Positions 1 through 9,230 of a stretch of DNA of 64,000 nt are shown piece by piece. Numbering within the stretch: the first letter of the stretch is position 1; each line of letters begins with the position of its first letter. Source of the stretch: Novosphingobium sp. MW5 (GTDB taxonomy: Bacteria > Pseudomonadota > Alphaproteobacteria > Sphingomonadales > Sphingomonadaceae); the NCBI GenBank assembly GCA_025938935.1, contig JAPCWB010000001.1:1922001-1986000 (forward strand), given 5' to 3'. The notes below the pieces were generated by a model that saw nothing but the letters and a program-made list of their open reading frames with translations, did not search any database and was not told where the DNA came from. The position numbers were made by a program, and so were the translations under genes.

Positions 1-28
1 TGGCGAGAGGGGCTTGGGGAGGGGCGGC

Positions 29-313
29 TCAGGACAGCGCAAAGTGCTCCATCGCGCCGCCAATCGTCATCGCGCCCATGGCTGCGCGGAACGCGGCGAA
101 GGAATCGGTACCGCGCGCCTGTTCATGCGCTTCCATCGATTCCCATTCGACCACGAAGGCGAACTTGGAAGGATCCTCCACACCGCGCCCGAACCGGACC
201 TTCAGCACGCCGGGGCAGGCGGAAAGGTGGGCCACGCCGCCGTGGCGCATCGCGGCTTCGAAGTTCTCTTCCTGCCCGGGGGCAACGGTAATCGTGGCGA
301 TTTCGGTGATCAT
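29..313 (-). CDS. ABM (antibiotic biosynthesis monooxygenase) domain protein
   Basis: A 94-residue single-domain protein of the ABM/dimeric ferredoxin-like fold. It opens with the beta strand ITEIATITVAPGQEENF, continues with a helix, then FAFVVEWESMEAHEQ and a C-terminal helix ending FAAFRAAMGAM, which is the usual ABM layout. Family members act as small cofactorless monooxygenases or haem-degrading enzymes, or have no known activity; the substrate here cannot be read from sequence. The ATG at 313 has AGGAG seven bases upstream. It is divergent from the TonB receptor at 448, so the two may share a control region, but no operator is obvious. Confidence 0.85.
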   Translation of the reverse strand: MITEIATITVAPGQEENFEAAMRHGGVAHLSACPGVLKVRFGRGVEDPSKFAFVVEWESMEAHEQARGTDSFAAFRAAMGAMTIGGAMEHFALS

Positions 314-447
314 GGCTGGCTCCTGATAGGAAAAACAATCATCGCCGCGCCCCGTTCCACAGGCAAGGGCGAGACCATCGCTCGGGCGCTAAGCCAGTCA
401 TTGCCCTCTATCGCTAACCCAGCTTAGGAAGATCGGCAGGAGAGACG

Positions 448-2397
448 ATGCCCCGCCTGACTGCCGCCTTTGTAATTGGATCCACTCTCGGCCTTGCCGC
501 CACCCCGGCACTCGCTCAGCGTTCGGCGGAAAACGCGGCGGCGAGCAGCGACGATGCCTTTGGCACCCAGGTCGGGACCGAGGCGACGGGCATCTATAAC
601 GAGAATGACACGCGCGGCCTCAGCCCGCTGAAGGCCGGCAATGCGCGGATCGACGGCATCTATTTCGATCCTGTGGCAACCCTTTCCGGCCGCACAAGGG
701 CCTCCTATGGCATCCGGGTAGGCATCGCAGCCATCGACTACCCCTTCGGCGCGCCCACCGGCATTGTCGACAACCGCCAGCGCAGTGCCGGCAACGATTT
801 CGTCGCGAGCGTCGGGCTGACCCGCCTTCAGTATACGGGCCTGCTGGCCGAGCTGGACCTGCAAGTGCCGATCCTTGCCGATCGCCTGAGCACTGCCGTG
901 GGCATCGGTTATGCCCGAACCGTGACTGGCGACGGGGCCGTACTGCCCAGCGCCGCGATTGCCGTGCGGCCGATCCTGCGCCCGGGCAAAGGGATCGAGA
1001 TCAGCCCCTTCTACGCAGGCACCCTGCTGTGGGACGTCCACGCCCGCCCGTTCTTCCTGACCAGCGGCGACATCATTCCGCCGCAGCCGAAGCTGGGACA
1101 TTACCTGGGGCAAGACTGGGCAAAAGGGCGGATATTCCAGAGCAACGCCGGCATCACGGTCCGCGCGCCGATCACAGGCCGGTTGGCCCTGCGCGGAGGC
1201 CTGTTCCGCTCGGGCCTTCAGCGCCAGCACAACTATTCGGAGTTCTTCAGCTTCGCTGGCCCCGGAACAACCGTTCGCCACCGGCTGATCTCCGACCCCC
1301 GGCAGGATGTCCATTCCCGGAGCGGCGAGGCGCAATTGGCGTGGAAGCTGGGGGAGACGAACGGCTTGCAGCACCGGATCATAGCCGGCTTCCGTGCCCG
1401 CAAGCGCTATACCGAGTCCGGAGGATCGGACCTGCGCGATTTCGGGACTATGGACCTTTACGGCGACGATCAGGAGACCGAGCCGACCTTCACCTATGGT
1501 CCGGTAAACGTCGGCCGGGTAAGCCAGCGGGCGTTTCTGCTCGGCTATCTGGCCAAGCACCGTCATCTGGGCAGCATCAACATTGGCCTTCAGCGCGCCC
1601 GCTACCGCGCGACGTTCCGCGATGCCCGCACCGGGAACGAGACGACCAGCGCAACCGACGCCTGGCTTTATAATGCCACTGTTGCGCTTCATCTCGCGCG
1701 GCACGTCGAGCTGTTTGCCGGTACCCAGAAAGGCCTTGAGGACAGCGGCGCGGCGCCGGAAAACGCGATCAATCGCAACGAGCAGCTGCCGACCACCGTT
1801 TCCACCCAGATCGAAGGAGGGCTACGTGTCGGCCTGGGGAAGGGAAACCAGCTGGTAATCTCCGCCTTCCAGATCAAACGGCCCTATTTCTCCTACGATG
1901 TCGGCGGCCGCTTCACCGAACTGGGAGAGGCTCGCTACCGGGGCGCTGAGCTTTCCTTCGCCGGACACTTCGACCGGCTGACCGTGCTTGCCGGTGCGGT
2001 GCTGATGAAGCCGGAGGTAGCCGGCGCGGGCCGGGTTGCCGGGATAGTTGGCGCGCGGCCGGCTGGGATCCCCGATTTCTATACACGGATCGATCTCCAG
2101 TACCGTACCGACGTGCTGAAGGGCCTGACACCGACGGTCACCCTGATCGCCACGGGCCCGCGCGCGATGGGCTCGGCGCCCGTCGCCTCGCTGGGCGGCA
2201 AGCAGGCCATGCTGCCGACCCACGCGGTGATCGACCTTGGCCTGCGGCATCGCTTCAATGTGGGCGGCGTCCCGGCGAGCGCGCGGATGCAGTTGCAGAA
2301 CGTGTTCAATCGCACCGGCTGGAAGGTCATTACCAGCAATACGCTCCAGCCCGAGGAGCACCGGCGCTTCACGCTCTCGCTTGCCGCCGATTTCTGA
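448..2397 (+). CDS. TonB-dependent receptor-like outer membrane protein with short plug
   Basis: A 649-residue protein with a signal peptide (residues 1 to about 24, cut after ALAQ) and a C-terminus FTLSLAADF ending in the aromatic residue used for barrel insertion. Residues 35-75 (TRGLSPLKAGNARIDGIYFD) resemble the central part of a TonB receptor plug. The usual long plug start with a VVVTA-type TonB box and the closing R-G-P-x-x-x-L-Y-G segment are not seen. The rest is amphipathic strands. This fits a subfamily of sphingomonad receptors with a reduced plug, probably for an iron chelate or small organic ligand; the ligand is unknown. A good RBS (AGGAGAG) precedes the ATG at 448. Confidence 0.75.
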   Translation: MPRLTAAFVIGSTLGLAATPALAQRSAENAAASSDDAFGTQVGTEATGIYNENDTRGLSPLKAGNARIDGIYFDPVATLSGRTRASYGIRVGIAAIDYPFGAPTGIVDNRQRSAGNDFVASVGLTRLQYTGLLAELDLQVPILADRLSTAVGIGYARTVTGDGAVLPSAAIAVRPILRPGKGIEISPFYAGTLLWDVHARPFFLTSGDIIPPQPKLGHYLGQDWAKGRIFQSNAGITVRAPITGRLALRGGLFRSGLQRQHNYSEFFSFAGPGTTVRHRLISDPRQDVHSRSGEAQLAWKLGETNGLQHRIIAGFRARKRYTESGGSDLRDFGTMDLYGDDQETEPTFTYGPVNVGRVSQRAFLLGYLAKHRHLGSINIGLQRARYRATFRDARTGNETTSATDAWLYNATVALHLARHVELFAGTQKGLEDSGAAPENAINRNEQLPTTVSTQIEGGLRVGLGKGNQLVISAFQIKRPYFSYDVGGRFTELGEARYRGAELSFAGHFDRLTVLAGAVLMKPEVAGAGRVAGIVGARPAGIPDFYTRIDLQYRTDVLKGLTPTVTLIATGPRAMGSAPVASLGGKQAMLPTHAVIDLGLRHRFNVGGVPASARMQLQNVFNRTGWKVITSNTLQPEEHRRFTLSLAADF

Positions 2398-2519
2398 CGG
2401 GTTATCCCGCAACTGCGTTCGTTCTATCGCAAATGCGAAATAGTCCGGAACCAATCGGGCGCGAGCGCGTCTTGTGACTTCGCATTGTTGCTGATGCGAG
2501 GATTCACAAGGAATTGAAA

Positions 2520-3357
2520 ATGAGGATGATTTCTACGCTGCTGGCCGCAACCGCGGCTCTCGGCCTGAGCGCTGCTGCCTCGGCGCAGGACCGCGATCCC
2601 GCCACCGATTACAACGGTTTCTACATTGGCGGCACCATCGGTACCACCGCACAGAACAACGATGGCGGAAGCACTGTGGTGTTCGACACCAACCGCGATG
2701 GCACGTTCGACCAGAACGTCCTGACCTCAACCGGTGGGAATGCCTTCTCGCCGGGTTTCTGTAATGGCTACAGCACGGCCAATGCGCCGGGCAATTGCCG
2801 CAAGGATGAGAACGGCCTCGAGTACTCGGTGCGCACTGGGTTACGATGCGCGTCTCGGCAACAACCTAGTCGCTGGCGTCCTGCTGGAAGGTGCCAAGTC
2901 CTCGGCGCGTGACGGCACTTCGGCCTTCAGCACGACCCCGGCTGGCTACAGCTTCGACCGTGAACTTGATTATGCCATCTCGGCCCGCGCACGCCTTGGC
3001 TTCACCCCCGGCGGCGGCGGCCTGATGTATGTCACGGGTGGCGGCTCCTATGCCAAGATCGACCACACTTTCTCGACCACCAACACGGCGAATTCGTTCA
3101 CGCCGTTTAATGATGGCAAGATGGTCTGGGGCTGGCAGGCCGGCGGCGGCGCGGAAGTGCTGCTTTCGCGCAACCTCTCGCTCGGGCTCGAGTACCTCTA
3201 CAACCGCTATGACGATGGCGATTACTACGTCGCGGTCGGCAACGGTACGGCCGGACCGACCAATCCCTTCGTCCTGGCGGGCGGCGTGAACATGCGCCCC
3301 GAACAGACGCGCTATGACTATCACAGCCTGCGCGCGACGATGAGCTTCCGCTTCTGA
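2520..3357 (+). CDS. Outer membrane beta-barrel protein, OmpA/OmpW-like porin fold (frameshifted)
   Basis: A signal peptide (MRMISTLLAATAALGLSAAASAQ) is followed by barrel strands of an opacity/OmpA-barrel type: YNGFYIGGTIG, LGYDARLGNNLVAG, LGFTPGGGGLMYVTGGGSYA, LSLGLEYLYNRY, and the closing strand SLRATMSFRF. The frame is broken near 2835. The first part runs in one frame to about 2834 and the rest continues one base later. Leaving out A2835 gives the smooth reading EYSVRLGYDARLGNN and a 278-residue protein. I chose ATG 2520 because AAGGAA lies six bases upstream; TTG 2514 is less likely. It may be a sequence error or a recent pseudogene. No ligand can be inferred. Confidence 0.75.
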
Positions 3358-3381
3358 GCGGACGGCTTGATCAGGCAAAAG

Positions 3382-3413
3382 AAAAGGGCGGCTCCAACCG
3401 GGGCCGCCCTTTT
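3382..3413. terminator. Bidirectional rho-independent terminator
   Basis: GGGCGGC (3386-3392) pairs with GCCGCCC (3403-3409), flanked by AAAA on the left and TTTT on the right, so it can end transcripts from both the barrel gene and the convergent typA. Confidence 0.8.
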
Positions 3414-3438
3414 ATATCGGTTCAAGAGGAGGCGGATT

Positions 3439-5265
3439 TTATGCCGCTTCCTTCTTTCGCGAAGCCTTCTTGCGCTCATGCGGGTCGAGGATCGCCTTGC
3501 GCAGACGGATCGACTTCGGCGTCACCTCGACCATTTCATCGTCGTCGATATAGGCAATCGCCTGTTCGAGCGTCATGATCTTCGGCGGGGTCAGGCGGAT
3601 CGCGTCATCCTTGCCCGACGAGCGGAAGTTCGTCAGCTGCTTCGACTTCATCGGGTTGACCTCAAGGTCTTCCGGCTTGGCGTTCTCGCCGATGATCATG
3701 CCTTCGTAGAGCGGCGTGCCGACGCCAACGAACAGGATGCCGCGTTCTTCGAGCGGTCCGAGTGCGTAGGCAACGGCCTCGCCAGTGCCGTTGGAGATCA
3801 GCACGCCGTTCTTGCGGCCTTCGATCGGGCCCTTGTGCGGACCGTACTTCTCGAACAGGCGGTTCATGATGCCGGTGCCGCGGGTGTCGGACAGGAATTC
3901 GCCGTGATAGCCGATCAGACCGCGCGACGGGGCGGTGAAGGTGATGCGGGTCTTGCCGCCGCCCGAAGGACGCATGTCGGTCATCTCGCCCTTGCGCAGG
4001 TTCATCTTGTCGATGACCGTGCCCGAGTGCTCGTCATCCACGTCGATCACGACGGTTTCATACGGCTCGGTGCGGTTTCCGTTCTCGTCCTCGCCAAACA
4101 GCACACGTGGGCGGCTAATGCCAAGTTCGAAGCCTTCGCGGCGCATCGTTTCGATCAGAACGCCGAGCTGGAGTTCGCCGCGGCCGGCAACCTCGAAGCT
4201 GTCCTTGTCGGCGCTTTCGGTAACCTTGATGGCGACGTTCGATTCCGCTTCGCGCATCAGGCGGTCACGGATCATGCGGCTGGTGACCTTGTCGCCCTCA
4301 CGTCCGGCCATTGGCGAGTCATTCACCGCAAAGCGCATCGACAGGGTTGGCGGGTCAATCGGCTGGGCCTTGATCGGGGTCGAGACCGAGGTGTCGGCAA
4401 TCGTGTTCGACACGGTGGCGACGGTGAGGCCGGCCAGCGAAATGATGTCGCCTGCCTTGGCTTCGTCCACCGGCACGCGGTCCAGTCCGCGGAAAGCCAT
4501 GATCTTCGATGCGCGGCCGGTTTCGATCACCTTGCCATCGGCATCCAGCGCATGGATCGGCTGGTTGGCCTTGACGGTGCCCGATTGCACGCGGCCCGTC
4601 AGCACGCGGCCGAGGAAGTTGTCGCGGTCAAGCAGGGTGACGAGGAAGCTGAACGGGGCTTCGGTGTCGAGGTTCGGCGGCGGCACGTGGTCGACGATCT
4701 TCTGGAACATCGGCTCGAGCGTGCCTTCGCGGCGCGAGGGGTCTTCGCTGGCATAGCCGTTGCGGCCCGAGGCGTAGAGCACGGGGAAGTCGAGCTGATC
4801 GTCAGTTGCGTCGAGCGTGACGAAGAGGTCGAAGACTTCGTCGAGCACTTCCTGGATGCGCTCGTCCGGGCGGTCCACCTTGTTGACCACCACGATCGGG
4901 CGCAGGCCCAGCGCGAGCGCCTTGCCGGTGACGAACTTGGTCTGCGGCATCGCGCCTTCCGAACTGTCGACCAGCAGGATCACACCGTCGACCATCGACA
5001 GGATGCGCTCCACCTCGCCGCCGAAGTCGGCGTGGCCGGGGGTGTCGACGATGTTGATGCGCACGCCGTTCCATTCGATCGAGGTCGGCTTCGCCAGGAT
5101 GGTGATGCCGCGCTCCTTTTCGAGGTCGTTCAGATCCATCGCGCGCTCTTCGACGCGCTGGTTGTCACGGAAAGTGCCGGACTGGCGGAATAGCTGATCG
5201 ACGAGAGTGGTCTTGCCGTGGTCGACGTGGGCGATAATGGCGATATTGCGCTGGTTGGCGGACAT
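3439..5265 (-). CDS. typA: Ribosome-associated GTPase TypA/BipA
   Basis: A 608-residue translational GTPase. Visible G motifs are AHVDHGKTT (G1, near residue 12), the DTPGHADFGGEV box (G3) and NKVDR (G4). EF-G-like domains and the BipA-specific C-terminus follow, ending in a Lys/Arg-rich tail (HERKKASRKK). TypA binds the ribosome and assists 50S assembly and stress or cold growth. The open frame continues 64 codons upstream, but the family start MSANQRNIAIIAHVDHGK and a GGAAAG site just before it fix the start at 5265. It is a single-gene unit ending at the hairpin at 3382-3413. Confidence 0.97.
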   Translation of the reverse strand: MSANQRNIAIIAHVDHGKTTLVDQLFRQSGTFRDNQRVEERAMDLNDLEKERGITILAKPTSIEWNGVRINIVDTPGHADFGGEVERILSMVDGVILLVDSSEGAMPQTKFVTGKALALGLRPIVVVNKVDRPDERIQEVLDEVFDLFVTLDATDDQLDFPVLYASGRNGYASEDPSRREGTLEPMFQKIVDHVPPPNLDTEAPFSFLVTLLDRDNFLGRVLTGRVQSGTVKANQPIHALDADGKVIETGRASKIMAFRGLDRVPVDEAKAGDIISLAGLTVATVSNTIADTSVSTPIKAQPIDPPTLSMRFAVNDSPMAGREGDKVTSRMIRDRLMREAESNVAIKVTESADKDSFEVAGRGELQLGVLIETMRREGFELGISRPRVLFGEDENGNRTEPYETVVIDVDDEHSGTVIDKMNLRKGEMTDMRPSGGGKTRITFTAPSRGLIGYHGEFLSDTRGTGIMNRLFEKYGPHKGPIEGRKNGVLISNGTGEAVAYALGPLEERGILFVGVGTPLYEGMIIGENAKPEDLEVNPMKSKQLTNFRSSGKDDAIRLTPPKIMTLEQAIAYIDDDEMVEVTPKSIRLRKAILDPHERKKASRKKEAA

Positions 5266-5530
5266 GACGGACTTTCCGGGGGCTTTTAGAAGGGGCCGGG
5301 CGCTTGCTGCGCCGCAACATGGGCGCGCCCGTAGACCAAGCGGGGGCGAAGGGCAAGGAAACTCGCCTGTGTCCCATATGCAACAGGGACAAGTTGCGTT
5401 TGTGACCATTGATGCACCCGATTGCGCCCGAGGCCTTGAAAAACTAAGCTTTGTCACAGAATAACCGGGATGGGGGCGTCCGGCGGCAGTGCCGTAGCGT
5501 CAACACCCGACACGAGAGGATGAGACCTAC

Positions 5531-8164
5531 ATGAAAATCACGACTCGCATCGTGCTCCTCGGAACCGCGGCGGTTGCCTCGATGGCACTTCCGACGGTCG
5601 CTTTCGCCCAGTCGGCCCCGGCTGACGAGGAAGCGCAGGCCGCTCCTCCGGCGGAGGAAAGCACGGCCACGGGCAACGAGATCGTTGTTACCGCGACCAA
5701 GCGTGAGCAGACCCTGCAGGACGTGCCGGTTGCCGTTTCGGTGACCACTGCCGAAACCATCGAACGCGCCCAGATCCGCGACATCCGCGACCTGTCGAGC
5801 GTCGTTCCCTCGCTCCGCGTCAACCAGCTGCAGAGCTCGGCGAACACCAACTTCTACATCCGCGGCTTCGGCAACGGCGCCAACAACGCCGGTATCGAAC
5901 CTTCGGTCGGCCTGTTCGTCGACGGCGTGTACCGTTCGCGCTCGGCCTCGATGATCGCCGACCTTCCGGACGTCCAGCGCGTCGAAGTGCTTCGCGGCCC
6001 TCAGTCGACCCTGTTCGGCAAGAACGCCTCGGCCGGTGTCATCTCGATGACCACCCGCAAGCCGAAGTTTGAATTCGGCGGCAATGTCGAGGCAACTTAC
6101 GGCAACTTCAACGCCTTCACCGTCAAGGGCGTGGTCACCGGCCCGCTCAGCGATACGATCGCTGCCAGCCTTGCGGGAGGCTACAACCACCGCGACGGCT
6201 ATGTGAAGGACGGCAACACCGGCAGCGACATCAATGAGCGCAACCGCTGGTTCGTCCGCGGCCAGATGCTGTTCGAACCGTCGAGCGACCTCTCGGTCCG
6301 CCTGATCGGTGACTACGGCAAGATCGACGAAACCTGCTGCGCGGTCGTCAACCTGCGCCGTTCGGCGGCTTCTTCGGTGATCCTGGCGCTCGGCGGCAAG
6401 CTGAGCGATCCGGCCAACCCCTTCGCCGATGTGACCTACAACAACATCGATTCGACCAACAAGATCGAGAACTGGGGCCTTTCCGGCCAGATCGATTACT
6501 CAATGGGCTTCCTCAAGCTTACCTCGATCACGGCCTATCGCCGCACCGGTGCGATCACTAACCAGGATCTCGGACTTCTCCAGCGCCGACCTGCTGGGCC
6601 GCAACTACCAGGACCTGAAGATCGATACCTTCACCCAGGAACTGCGCCTGAACACCGACTGGGAAGGCCCGGTCAACTTCCTGCTTGGCGGCTTCTACTT
6701 CAACGAAAAGGTCGACCAGAAGAACGAGATCTTCTGGGGCAACCAGGCCCGCGCCTATGCCGACCAGCTGATCCGCGGCGCCACCGGCAACGCGCTCAAC
6801 GTCGCAGCACTGGAAAGCACCTTCGGCGGTTCGGAAGCCGTTGCCTTCGCCAACCCGGCGCTCGCATCGAAGTACACGGGCAAGTTCTTCGCCGCAGGCA
6901 CGGGCCTTAACGAAGCCTACAAGCTCAAGGACGAAGCTTACTCGTTCTTCGCTCAGGTGGACTTCAAGATTGCCGATCGCCTGACGCTTACCGGCGGTGC
7001 CAACTATACGCATGACAGCAAGGACTTCAGCACCAACACGGTGTCGAACGACTCGTTCTCGTCGGTGAATTTCGATAGCCCGGTCTATTCGGAATTCCGC
7101 CGCCAGCTGCTCCTTGGCGGACTTGTGGCTCAGGGCGTTCCCCTGCCACGGCTGCTGCTCAGGCCCTGGCTCTCAAGGACGTGCCCGCCGCCAACCCGCT
7201 CAATGGCCTGAAGGCGCTGCAGTTCCTGCCGCCCTTCATGAACGTGCCGAACGCGGTTGAATCCGGCAAGCTGTCCGACGGCCACTGGAACTGGACCGCG
7301 CGTCTGGCCTATGAATTCAGCGATACGCTGAACGCCTATGCCAGCTACGCCACCGGCTACAAGGCCGCCTCGGTCAACCTGTCGCGTGACAGCCGCCCGA
7401 CCGCTGCCGACCTTACCGCGCTGCGCACTGCCGGCCTTGCGGTGACCAACCTCAGCTCGGGCAGCCGCTTTGCCAATCCGGAATATTCGACCGTTTACGA
7501 ATTCGGCCTGAAGGGCAACTGGGGCGTCGCCTCGGCCAACCTCGCCGTGTTCAAGCAGTCGATCAAGGGCTTCCAGTCGAACATCTTCACCGGCACCGGC
7601 TTCTTCCTCGCCAACGCGGGCAAGCAGTCGGCCTTTGGTATCGAATTCGAAGGCATGGCCCGTCCGACCCCCGAACTGACCCTGAACCTCGCCATGACCT
7701 ACCTCGACGCCAAGTATGACAGCTTCCCGCTGTCGGCCTTCGGTGACCTGTCGGGTACGCGTCCGGGTGGCGTTTCGCCGCTGTCGATGACCATCGGCGC
7801 GGAATGGAACAAGGAACTGGGCAACGGTGACCGCGTCATCCTGCGCGGTGACTACCACTACGAGGCATTGTTTAAACTGGTCGAAGGCCTTCCCGGCCTT
7901 GTTGTGAAGAACTCGCAGGGTGCCATCGTGGACACCGCCCCGGCGCTCGCCGCTGGCCGCGATTTCAAGCAGGACATCAACCAGGTCAACGCCTCGCTCA
8001 CCTACGCCATGGCCAATGGCATCGAACTGAGCATCTGGGGCCGTAACCTGACCGACAATCGCACGATCCTGCAGATCTTCGATTCGCCGGCGCAGTCGGG
8101 CTCGATTTCGGGCTACCTCAGCGAACCCCGCACCTTCGGCGGCTCGGTGCGCTTCAAGTTCTGA
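5531..8164 (+). CDS. TonB-dependent receptor (two compensating frameshifts)
   Basis: A classical TonB receptor: signal peptide (cut after VAFAQ), TonB-box-like IVVTATKREQTLQDVPVAVS, a full plug with FYIRGFGNG and RVEVLRGPQSTLFGKNASAGVI, then a barrel closing TFGGSVRFKF. The reading frame changes twice. An extra base at about 6569 (removing it gives TNQDSDFSSADLLGRNYQ) moves the real coding into another frame until about 7140, where a missing base in GTTCCCCTGCC returns it to the first frame. The repaired product would be 877 residues. As written, translation stops at 6910, in mid-barrel. The substrate is unknown. A terminator follows at 8193. Confidence 0.85.
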
Positions 8165-8192
8165 TCCGCACAGATCACTGTTTCGAAACGGG

Positions 8193-8218
8193 AAGGGGGT
8201 CTTTGCGGGCCCCCTTTT
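8193..8218 (+). terminator. Rho-independent terminator after TonB receptor
   Basis: AAGGGGG (8193-8199) pairs with CCCCCTT (8210-8216) and is followed by a short T run. Confidence 0.75.
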
Positions 8219-8300
8219 GTTTGCCAAGCGAGGCGAAGTGTGATGCCTTCCCGGCAGGACCGGACCGCAAGCGGCTGTCCGGCGGATAGGGGGACTTCGC

Positions 8301-9170
8301 ATGACTACAAGCGTAGGTCAGATCTACGGGCAAACGCTCGAGATCGTCAAAAGCCGTTTCGGCCCGTTGGTGGGCCTCTGGGCCACATTCGTCGCCATTA
8401 ACATCGGCCTGTTCATAGTCTTTGCCATGGTCGTGGGCGTTTCGGCTTTTGCCGGTGCCGCGATGCAGCCTGATGCTGCGGCGATTGGCGCGGGGGCGAT
8501 TCTCGGCGCGATCCTGTTCTACATCGTCTACATCCTCGTTTACTGCGCCCAGTCCGCATCGATGACGGCCATGGCCTCGCCGCTGCAGAACCTGAGTTTT
8601 GGTGAGGCATTCAACGCCGGAATCCGCAGCGCGCTGCCCATGCTGGGCCTGATCATCATCCTGATGATCGCCTATTTCGTTGTCGCGCTGATTGTCGGCC
8701 TGGTAGTCGGCGTCCTGTCGATGGCGGGAAGCGCGGTGGCGTTCATCTCCATGCTGCTGGTCGCCATTGGCGGCATCTATCTGGCTTGCCGCCTGTCGAC
8801 AGTGAATGCCGTGATTGCTGTGGAGCGCGTCGGTAATCCGCTCACCGCCCTGGCGCGCGGCTGGAACATGACCCGCGGCAATGTGCTGACAATCTTCCTA
8901 TCGCTTCTTGGCTTTGGCGTGATCGCGGTCATCCTGATGCTGCTTCTGTTTTCGCCGATGATCCCGCTGTTCACTGCGGCGAGCGCCATGTCAGTCGATC
9001 CTTCGGCCGCACCGCCGGAAATGCCGGGCATCGGAACCATGATCTTCCTGTTCGTCGGCGGCTTGATCGTCTTCGTCCTGCTCGGCGTAGTCGGATCGGC
9101 GCTAATGTCGGTGATCCACGGCGAACTGTCCGACGCCAGCCCGCGCGCTGCCGAAGACGTCTTCGCCTGA
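8301..9170 (+). CDS. Polytopic inner membrane protein of unknown function
   Basis: A 289-residue protein with about six hydrophobic helices (for example VGLWATFVAINIGLFIVFAMV, LILMIAYFVVALIVGLVVG, MIFLFVGGLIVFVLLGVVG). A soluble N-terminal segment MTTSVGQIYGQTLEIVKSRFG precedes the first helix. The layout, with the mid-protein RVGNPLTALARGWNMTRGN segment, resembles the YciC / glycerophosphoryl-diester-phosphodiesterase membrane-domain families, but no catalytic motif is present. GGGGGA lies before ATG 8301. It stands alone between two terminators. Confidence 0.7.
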   Translation: MTTSVGQIYGQTLEIVKSRFGPLVGLWATFVAINIGLFIVFAMVVGVSAFAGAAMQPDAAAIGAGAILGAILFYIVYILVYCAQSASMTAMASPLQNLSFGEAFNAGIRSALPMLGLIIILMIAYFVVALIVGLVVGVLSMAGSAVAFISMLLVAIGGIYLACRLSTVNAVIAVERVGNPLTALARGWNMTRGNVLTIFLSLLGFGVIAVILMLLLFSPMIPLFTAASAMSVDPSAAPPEMPGIGTMIFLFVGGLIVFVLLGVVGSALMSVIHGELSDASPRAAEDVFA

Positions 9171-9187
9171 CTTGATCGAGGCTTGAG

Positions 9188-9224
9188 AAAGGCCCCTTCG
9201 CCAGCGCGGCGGAGGGGCTTTTCC
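9188..9224. terminator. Bidirectional terminator between convergent genes
   Basis: GGCCCCTTCGCC (9191-9202) pairs with GGCGGAGGGGC (9208-9218), followed by TTTT on the plus strand and preceded by GAAA; it sits between the membrane protein gene and the stop of the convergent permease. Confidence 0.7.
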
Positions 9225-9230
9225 TTCCCC

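Noticed and set aside
2689..2710. Sigma-54-like TGGCAC motif inside the barrel gene
   Set aside because: TGGCAC is not followed by TTGC or CTGC at five bases. Other TGGCAC matches I noted inside genes failed the same test.
3367..5193. 608-codon open frame antisense to typA
   Set aside because: Shadow of the TypA gene, also running through the terminator at 3382-3413.
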